Shown in pieces: positions 6,455 through 11,568 of a DNA stretch of 13,415 bases. Source of the stretch: Propionibacteriaceae bacterium (lineage in GTDB: Bacteria > Actinomycetota > Actinomycetes > Propionibacteriales > Propionibacteriaceae); assembly GCA_031254155.1 (NCBI GenBank), contig JAIRVA010000180.1:1-13415 (forward strand), given 5' to 3'. Position 1 is the stretch's first letter. Each line of letters starts with the position of its first letter. The translations under genes and the position numbers were made by a program. The notes beneath the pieces are model-generated. The model made no database searches. It was not told the origin of the DNA and worked only from the letters and a program-made list of their open reading frames with translations.

Positions 6455-7951
6455 ATGCGCCGACGCATTCTCGTACTTTCGCTCGTTAGTTTTGTCGCGC
6501 TCGCAGGGGTCACCGGGGCACCCGCAGCTCAGGGCGACGGTACCGCCCCGGCGCAGATCGTCGGCCACGTGCTGTCCCCGGATGGCAGTCCGGTGACGTG
6601 GGGCACCGTGTACTGCTATCCCACAACCGGATTCTTTGGCAATTCGAGCCCCGGCTACGTGGCTACGACGGTCGCCTCGGATGGTTCGTACTCGTGCCCG
6701 GTGACGCCGGACAGCGGCGATTACGTTGTGAAGGCGTACCGGTCGGCGTACCCGACCACCTGGCTGGGCGGTCACCTGGGTAGCGTAGCGGCTTTGCCGG
6801 CGGACGGGGTGACGGTGGTGACGGTCGGGGGGGCCGGGGAGACGGTTAACGTTCAAGATATCACTCTGCCTGAGGGTTGGTCGCTGTTCGGCAGGGTGAC
6901 GTACGAGGGGAGTGGCTACGACGCCGACGCCGTGTTTGCTTGTGCGTACGACGCCGACAGAGTCGAACTGGACTGTGGGGTTACGCACGTAGTGGGGACT
7001 GACGGGTCGTACACGATCACGGGCCTGATCGCCGGGCTGAGCTACACCGTCTACGGGGCGTCCGACGGGTTTGTGAACTCGTACCACGGCGATCACATCG
7101 GCTATGCGGGAGCGACGGTTCCCGTCGGGGCGAGGCTGGTGACAGGGGCGGCCGGGGACGCGGTCCGGGGCATCGACATCGCGCTGGTCAAAGAGGCGAT
7201 GGCCACTGGGCGGGTGGATCCAGACGTGGTTGCGACTGCGGGCGGGGTGACGGTGTACGCGTGCCCGGCGTTCGTCGGGGCCGACGGCCTGGGATACTAC
7301 CGAACCGACAGCGGGCATGGAACCGCCCCAGGATCGGCAGCACCCGCACCGAACACGTTGCCGGCGTCCTTGCCGACGACGGTGACGCCGACGACACCGG
7401 CGAGCGCGGCGGTTCCAGTTTGCGCATCCACGTCAATGAGTCCGGGCAGCGACGGGTCGTACACGATCTCGCCGTTGGTCCCGGGTCGTGACTATGTGGT
7501 GATCGGGGTCGCGAGCGGGTACGTCAACGCATGGTACGGCGGATACCTGGGTGACGCGAAACTGAACCAGCGGGACGTTGGCGGGACCTCCGCCGACCAG
7601 CTCCTGCCGGCGCGGGGTGTGGTGCTGGTCAACGGCGACCCGGGGGAGGTCGTCCCGAATGTGGACCTGGCGTTCGGGCCAGCGGTGACGCGCGCGACGG
7701 ATACGACGGACGTGACGGACGTAACGAATGAGGCGCCCGGTACGGTGGCCTCCCCGACGGCGCCGACGGGCGGCACCACAAGTGGACCGGCGGCCATAGG
7801 TGGGCCGGTGGTCTTGTCGGTACTGCTGGTCGTGCTCGGCCTGGCGTCGCCCGCCAGAGCCGGGGTGTGCCGCCGCCAGCGTGTTACTGAAACACGTTTC
7901 AATAACCGCCCAGGGAGCCCCCGGAGCGCGCTTAGGCCCTCTCGCGGTTGA
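6455..7951 (+). CDS. Secreted, C-terminally anchored protein with three carboxypeptidase-regulatory-like modules
   Basis: A 498-residue protein. Start ATG at 6455 has AGGAG at 6445-6449, and the next residues form a signal peptide (MRRRILVLSLVSFVALAG, cleavage probably near APAAQG). Three modules follow, at about 35-138, 139-245 and 246-407. Each begins G-x-V...V-x-A/C-C, contains DGSYS/T (at 76, 183 and 333), an aromatic YxV strand and a W/YxGxxxG turn, then a ...V.D[IL].L strand. This is the look of small beta-sandwich CarboxypepD_reg/SdrD-B-like repeats. Paired Cys in the modules may form disulfides. Module 3 carries a Pro/Thr/Ala-rich insertion (about 290-322). A Thr/Pro-rich stalk leads to a membrane segment (about 447-468) and a basic tail; there is no clear LPxTG motif. 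It probably sits on the outer face of the membrane. Function unknown; the neighbouring MprAB-like system may control it. Confidence 0.8.
   Translation: MRRRILVLSLVSFVALAGVTGAPAAQGDGTAPAQIVGHVLSPDGSPVTWGTVYCYPTTGFFGNSSPGYVATTVASDGSYSCPVTPDSGDYVVKAYRSAYPTTWLGGHLGSVAALPADGVTVVTVGGAGETVNVQDITLPEGWSLFGRVTYEGSGYDADAVFACAYDADRVELDCGVTHVVGTDGSYTITGLIAGLSYTVYGASDGFVNSYHGDHIGYAGATVPVGARLVTGAAGDAVRGIDIALVKEAMATGRVDPDVVATAGGVTVYACPAFVGADGLGYYRTDSGHGTAPGSAAPAPNTLPASLPTTVTPTTPASAAVPVCASTSMSPGSDGSYTISPLVPGRDYVVIGVASGYVNAWYGGYLGDAKLNQRDVGGTSADQLLPARGVVLVNGDPGEVVPNVDLAFGPAVTRATDTTDVTDVTNEAPGTVASPTAPTGGTTSGPAAIGGPVVLSVLLVVLGLASPARAGVCRRQRVTETRFNNRPGSPRSALRPSRG
7883..7906 (+). repeat. 24-bp imperfect palindrome at the 3' end of the secreted-protein gene
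   Basis: GTTACTGAAAC (7883-7893) and GTTTCAATAAC (7896-7906) are inverted with one mismatch and a 2-bp centre. The core TGAAAC-N2-GTTTCA is operator-like. It is AT-rich against a GC-rich background and lies inside the basic tail of the secreted protein, 26 bp before the convergent phosphofructokinase stop. With a larger loop it could also act as a bidirectional terminator hairpin, but no T-run adjoins it. Confidence 0.55.
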
Positions 7952-10178
7952 CGCAGTCGAGGACGGATTTGAGGGGGAGCCACCACTCCTCGGAGGGGCG
8001 CTGGTGCAACGAATCAACGTGTTTCATGGCCTCGTTGATCTCGGTCATGACCACGTCGCCACCCTGCGAGCCGACGCAGTAAATTACCTTGTCATTGGCG
8101 GAAATCTGTTCAGCCACCGTGGTCATCGCGGCGTCCGTGAGCCGGATCGCCAACAGCCGGTCGGCGGGGGTGGGTGACCCGCCCTGCTGGATGTGCCCAA
8201 TGGTGAGGGTCCGTGTGTCGTACCGGCCCTGGCCCTCCTCGTCGAACAGGCGCGCCAGGACGTCGGTGGTGTAGTTGGGATTGGCACATTCGTTGCGGAC
8301 CGCCAGGAAGAATGACCGCCCGTGGTGGTCGAAACTGTTCCGGACCCAGGTCAGGTCAGCCCGCAGGTCCTCAAGCGTGATACGTGTTTCATTAAGGTAC
8401 ACCTGCTCGGCGCCGCCCGCGAAACCACCCATCAGGGCGAGGTACCCGCAGTCGCGGCCCATCGTCTCAATGACGAAGCACCGTTGTGATGCGGAGGCCG
8501 ACATCTTGACCTTGTCGATGCAGTCGACAACGACATTGAGCGCGGTGTCAGCGCCGATTGACATCGCCGTACTGGGTAGGTTGTTGTCAATCGCGGCGGG
8601 TACGCACAAGATCGGGATCTGCAGGCCGGGGTAACGACTGCGTTCGTTGTTGATGAGCTCGACCGACTCGTACGCATTCCAGCCGCCGATGACGAGCAGA
8701 CCAGCGATGTGGTTCTCCTCCAGGCTGCGGGAGATCGCGTAGAGTTCCTCGATTTCCGGGATGTGCCGGCGGGTACCGAGGACCGCGCCGCCCGCCTGGT
8801 TCCAGCCGTCGACGTCTTTCCAGGTCAGCTCGGCCATGTTGCCCGCGGCCAAGCCGAGGAAACCGTCCTGGACGCCGACCATTGTGTATCCGCGTGAAAT
8901 TCCTAGCCAGACGGCAGTTTTCGCCGCGATGTTCATGCCGGGCGAGAGAGCGCCGGCGTGCATGACGGCGATCCGGGGGCCGGCCGCGGCGACGGTCTGC
9001 CGGGGATCGGAGACCTCGCAGAAGATGCGGGCGAGGGCTTGAAACTCGTTTCCACGCAACGCGAGAACCTCGTCGTACCGCCCCTTGGCGATGAGTTCCG
9101 GCACACTGCGGGTGTCGGCGACGGCCTGGACGAGCGGGACACGAATCACGTTCTCACCGCGAAACCCGAAGACAACCCCGGGTTCGTCGCTGGTTGAGTT
9201 CAGAAGGTACGTGGCTGCTTCGTATCCCAGCCACGTCGGGGCCCACCGGTCGTACACGCTCGGCGTACCGCCGCGCTGGACGTGCCCGAGGATCGTCACG
9301 CGCGTGTCCTCGTGGAGCGTCGATTCGATAGTCGCGCGGACGTGCTCAGCCGAAATCGGGTCCCCCGACCGGGTGCGCGCGCCCTCGGCGAGGATGACGA
9401 TGGACTCCTTCCGGCCGGCCGCGCGCGAGCGGTGGAGCTGCTCGCACATCGCCTGCTCCCAGCCGTCAGCGGGAGGCAGCTCGGGGACGAGGACGTAGTC
9501 GCAACCACCCGAAACTGCCGCTGACAGGGCCAGATAACCGCAGTTCCGGCCCATCACCTCAACAACGAAGCACCGTTGGTGTGAAGCGGCGGTGGACGAG
9601 ATGGCGTCGATGGCCTCCTGGATGCGGTGCAGGGCGGAGTCGGCGCCGATGGTCGTGTCCGTACCGACCATGTCGTTATCAATAGAACCAACGAGCCCGG
9701 CGAAGGCGAGGCGGGGGTGGGCGGCGCGCTGCTCAGTGGTGATCCGCTGGGCGGCGGCGAGTTCGTCGAGCAGCGACGGCCACTGGGTGGCGAACTGGTT
9801 CAGCCCGGTCAGCGAGCCGTCGCCGCCGATGACGACGAGGCGATCAATTCCCCGGTTGACTAGGTTCGCCGCTGCGGTGAGCATGCCGGGCCGGGTCTCG
9901 AACTCCTTCGAGCGGAAGGTACCGATCACGGTACCACCACGGTTCAGGATCCCCGCCGCGTCCTCCCAGGCAAACGGGCGGATGCCGTCGCCGCCGTCTA
10001 TCATGCCCTGGTAGCCCTCCATAATGGCGTACGGCCGGGCACCGGCAAAGAGCGCGGTCCGTACCGCCGCCCGCAAAGCCGCGTTCATCCCCTGGGCATC
10101 GCCACCGCTTGTCAGTACGCCGATTGTCTTGCCGGCCGCCGACCCCGGCCAGACCTCAGGAGTGGGAAATGACTGCAT
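7932..10178 (-). CDS. pfkA: 6-phosphofructokinase, tandem-domain (eukaryote-type)
   Basis: A 748-residue protein made of two PFK units, where bacterial ATP-dependent enzymes normally have one of about 320-340 residues. It phosphorylates fructose 6-phosphate in glycolysis. The N-half (about 17-390) is catalytic: GGDAQGMNAALRA (25-37), IGGDGSLTG (117-125), GSIDND (164-169; Asp167 as base), SHQRCFVVEVMGRNCGYLAL and GHVQRGGTPSVYDR. GGDGS plus Gly164 fits ATP rather than pyrophosphate use. The C-half (about 400-748) is altered at the nucleotide site (GGWNA at 498-502, AIDNN at 529-533) but keeps sugar-phosphate features (ETMGRDCGYLAL, TRTLTIGHIQQGG), as in animal and fungal enzymes where this half is regulatory. 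The ending REQWW-like stretch (SEEWWLPLKSVL) also matches eukaryotic PFK. A TAGGCT box lies 6 nt before ATG (leaderless). The 3' end overlaps the convergent secreted-protein gene by 20 bp. Confidence 0.96.
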   Translation of the reverse strand: MQSFPTPEVWPGSAAGKTIGVLTSGGDAQGMNAALRAAVRTALFAGARPYAIMEGYQGMIDGGDGIRPFAWEDAAGILNRGGTVIGTFRSKEFETRPGMLTAAANLVNRGIDRLVVIGGDGSLTGLNQFATQWPSLLDELAAAQRITTEQRAAHPRLAFAGLVGSIDNDMVGTDTTIGADSALHRIQEAIDAISSTAASHQRCFVVEVMGRNCGYLALSAAVSGGCDYVLVPELPPADGWEQAMCEQLHRSRAAGRKESIVILAEGARTRSGDPISAEHVRATIESTLHEDTRVTILGHVQRGGTPSVYDRWAPTWLGYEAATYLLNSTSDEPGVVFGFRGENVIRVPLVQAVADTRSVPELIAKGRYDEVLALRGNEFQALARIFCEVSDPRQTVAAAGPRIAVMHAGALSPGMNIAAKTAVWLGISRGYTMVGVQDGFLGLAAGNMAELTWKDVDGWNQAGGAVLGTRRHIPEIEELYAISRSLEENHIAGLLVIGGWNAYESVELINNERSRYPGLQIPILCVPAAIDNNLPSTAMSIGADTALNVVVDCIDKVKMSASASQRCFVIETMGRDCGYLALMGGFAGGAEQVYLNETRITLEDLRADLTWVRNSFDHHGRSFFLAVRNECANPNYTTDVLARLFDEEGQGRYDTRTLTIGHIQQGGSPTPADRLLAIRLTDAAMTTVAEQISANDKVIYCVGSQGGDVVMTEINEAMKHVDSLHQRPSEEWWLPLKSVLDCVNRERA

Positions 10179-10184
10179 CCGTCC

Positions 10185-10235
10185 AGCCTACTCCCCGTCC
10201 GCGGGACGTTTATGGGTCGTCGTCGGGACGGGGAG
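10185..10235 (-). promoter_or_regulatory. Leaderless pfk promoter with a 10-bp inverted repeat over the -35 region
   Basis: TAGGCT (minus strand, 10190 to 10185) is followed by GGACGG and ATG. Directly upstream, CTCCCCGTCC at 10191-10200 is the exact reverse complement of 10226-10235, with a 25-bp space between them. One arm covers the spacer and the other lies upstream of the -35 position. It may be an operator, or a hairpin ending the PEBP transcript; no T-run follows. Confidence 0.5.
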
Positions 10236-10244
10236 GTGCTCAGG

Positions 10245-10769
10245 TCAGCGCTGGTAGGTGGGTACGAGGGTCGCGCGGGCGATGGTCCGGAAGATGCTCA
10301 TGAACGCGGCCGGCGTACACCCAATGCCGTCGGGAACGTCGACCGGCCCGTCGAGCGCGTGGACCGCGAAGTAGTACCGGTGGGGGTGGTCACCAGGTGG
10401 CGGGGCCGCCCCGATGAAGCCCAACGTACCACCGTCGTTGCGTGCCCGTACCGCCCCCGGCGGCAGCGGGCCCGACGGGTTGCCAAAGTCGCGGGGTACG
10501 GAGGTCAACGTCACCGGCAGGTTGAGCACCGTCCAGTGCCAGAACCCGGCCGGCGTCGGCGCGTCGGGATCAAAACAAGAGATGGCGAGCGCCCGTGTCT
10601 CCGGCGGTACGCCGCTCCACGACAACTGGGGAGATTGGTTGGCGCCGTCCTGGGAGTGCCGGATGTCCATCGGCGCGCCCGCGACAACGTCGTCGCTTGT
10701 CAGCAGGAATGTTGGTACCGCGGGGAGCAAGGAATACGGCTCCGGCGGATAAGGTCGAGTGAGATCCAT
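10245..10769 (-). CDS. YbhB/YbcL-family PEBP (Raf-kinase-inhibitor-like) protein
   Basis: A 174-residue protein of the phosphatidylethanolamine-binding family. Signature blocks are present in order: SPQLSWSGVPPETRALAI (about 46-63), the ligand-pocket motif CFDPDAPTPAGFWHWTVLNLP (65-85; Asp67, Asp69, His78), then GPLPPGAVRARNDGGTLGFIGAAPPPGDHPHRYYF-type sequence (100-134) with the conserved His-Arg-Tyr, and a C-terminal helix. Bacterial members are small cytosolic or exported proteins of poorly known function; here there is no signal peptide. The start at 10769 is preferred over 10832 because a TACAAT box lies 7 nt upstream and the family begins just before the first strand. The gene runs in the same direction as pfk, 66 bp upstream of it, but pfk has its own promoter. 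Confidence 0.92.
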   Translation of the reverse strand: MDLTRPYPPEPYSLLPAVPTFLLTSDDVVAGAPMDIRHSQDGANQSPQLSWSGVPPETRALAISCFDPDAPTPAGFWHWTVLNLPVTLTSVPRDFGNPSGPLPPGAVRARNDGGTLGFIGAAPPPGDHPHRYYFAVHALDGPVDVPDGIGCTPAAFMSIFRTIARATLVPTYQR

Positions 10770-10776
10770 GGCACAG

Positions 10777-10782
10777 ATTGTA
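10777..10782 (-). promoter_or_regulatory. -10 box (TACAAT) of a leaderless promoter for the PEBP gene
   Basis: Minus-strand TACAAT, then CTGTGCC (7 nt), then ATG. It differs from consensus TATAAT by one base. No Shine-Dalgarno is present. On the opposite strand an extended -10-like stretch (TGC at 10784-10786, then TATCTC at 10787-10792) could start a divergent plus-strand RNA near 10799. Confidence 0.6.
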
Positions 10783-10811
10783 GTGCTATCTCTGCCTTGG
10801 TGGTTGGTGCC

Positions 10812-11404
10812 CCTGCCTCGGAGTGCACCCACCCCACCTGTCCTCAGATTTGGGGGACCTGAGGGTCCCCGAAATCTTCCGGCGGTGGGGTACTCGGTCG
10901 CTTCGCTCCCTCAACACCTTCCTCGGCCTCAGCAGACGGGCTCGACGCTACGCGTCCAAGTCCGTCTGCCTTCGGCCTTCGTCGGTGTACCCCCACCCTC
11001 CGGGCGCGGGGACAGCCGTCCGTGGTGAGTCAGCACAGCCGCCCCCTTCTTTTGGGGGGCTGACGGGCATTGGTCCTCAGTTGTCGGCCAGTCCCGTATG
11101 AGCCCTTGTCCCCCTGTTTCACCACCAGCCACGTTTTTGGCGGTAGGCGCTCATACGGGGTTAGCCGACAGCTGGTGGCCAGCGCCCGTCAGCCCCTAAA
11201 AGACGGGGGGCGGACGGTGGTGACTGCCCCGTACGTGGTAATCCCGGGACGCGCAAAAGTGGTACCCGGGCAGCAAACTGGACTCCGGGAGGAAACCCGG
11301 CCGCGCCCGTCGGAGGGGACCCATGCCCGCAGGATTGTCCGAGGACCTCCGGTCCCCGAGCAAGACAATCCGAGGACGCATGGGGAGGCCGCCGACGAGG
11401 CAGG
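10812..11404 (+). ncRNA. Candidate large structured noncoding RNA (about 590 nt), unrecognised family
   Basis: No credible coding sequence, but dense nested inverted repeats. Module A (10821-10895): GAGT/ACTC, ACCCCACC/GGTGGGGT, and a 13-bp hairpin AGATTT.GGGGACC/GGTCCCC.AAATCT with one G-G mismatch. Module B (10914-10988): ACACC/GGTGT, GCAGACGG/CCGTCTGC, GACGC/GCGTC. Module C (11007-11231): a long rod. Module D (11308-11397): CGTCGG/CCGACG, CCCATGC/GCATGGG, GGATTGTC/GACAATCC, GGACC/GGTCC. CCTGCCTCG (10812-10820) is complementary to 11396-11404 and could close everything, though 9 bp at this distance could arise by chance. Wobbles in the rod are mostly G-U when read on the plus strand (three against one), favouring that strand. 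I do not see conserved cores of RNase P RNA, tmRNA, SRP RNA or group II intron domain V. Strand, ends and function are unproven. Confidence 0.6.
11007..11231 (+). repeat. Long imperfect inverted repeat (rod) inside the candidate RNA
   Basis: From outside in: CGGGG/CCCCG (11007-11011 with 11227-11231), AGTCA/TGACT (11028-11032 with 11221-11225), CCGCCCCC/GGGGGCGG (11039-11046 with 11206-11213), CTTTT/AAAAG (11049-11053 with 11198-11202), GGGGCTGACGGGC/GCCCGTCAGCCCC (11056-11068 with 11184-11196, 13 bp perfect), CAGTTGTCGGC/GCCGACAGCTG (11078-11088 with 11164-11174, one G-U), CCCGTATGAGC/GCTCATACGGG (11093-11103 with 11149-11159, 11 bp perfect), and an apical ACC.GCC/GGCGGT hairpin (11124-11144). 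All arms are collinear. Confidence 0.9.
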
Positions 11405-11555
11405 CCGAGTCAGCAAACCAACGAGTAGACGGAAGACGACCCAGAAAACGACCAACCAACCCGTACCACCCCATATCCAGACATCCAGTACCAAATTCCG
11501 ACAAGCCAAAATGTACAAACCAGAGCAATCAAGAGGACCCGAAGACTAACCACGC
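11405..11555 (+). other. C/A-rich, G-poor unstructured tail between the structured region and the oxidoreductase gene
   Basis: In 11441-11520 I count about 30 C, 33 A, 8 G and 9 T, far from the composition of the rest of the window. It has no obvious inverted repeats and no credible protein. A C-rich, G-poor, unstructured plus-strand transcript is what Rho loads on, so this could be a Rho-dependent terminator for the upstream RNA. That is inference. Confidence 0.5.
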
Positions 11556-11561
11556 TACGAT
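11556..11561 (+). promoter_or_regulatory. -10 box (TACGAT) of a leaderless promoter for the FAD/Fe-S oxidoreductase gene
   Basis: TACGAT, then GGGAATT (7 nt), then ATG at 11569. There is no Shine-Dalgarno. A separate promoter here means the oxidoreductase need not depend on transcription through the structured region. Confidence 0.6.
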
Positions 11562-11568
11562 GGGAATT

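Noticed and set aside
11056..11196. tmRNA, because the rod arm begins GGGGCTGA
   Set aside because: There is no TTCGA T-arm or tag reading frame, and the arm pairs as a perfect 13-bp helix rather than a 7-bp acceptor stem.
11285..11300. RNase P RNA core, because of GGGAGGAAACCCGG
   Set aside because: It is a simple hairpin (CCGGG/CCCGG). The other conserved RNase P blocks (the GAAAGTCCGGGC-type and ACAGAA-type cores) are absent.
10812..11404. Retron (msr-msd) interpretation of the structured region
   Set aside because: A closing helix, small hairpins and a long rod are superficially similar, but no reverse transcriptase lies on either side and the downstream gene is a FAD/Fe-S oxidoreductase.
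10929..11528. Overlapping minus-strand open frames in the same gap
   Set aside because: They are short, overlap one another in several frames, and carry Gly/Arg/Pro-rich sequence typical of GC-rich noncoding DNA.
11070..11549. 159-codon plus-strand open frame inside the structured region
   Set aside because: Its product is low in hydrophobic core residues, Pro/Arg/Thr-rich and matches no fold I know. The frame crosses all the inverted repeats and the C/A-rich tail, and there is no ribosome-binding site or -10 box at the right distance.
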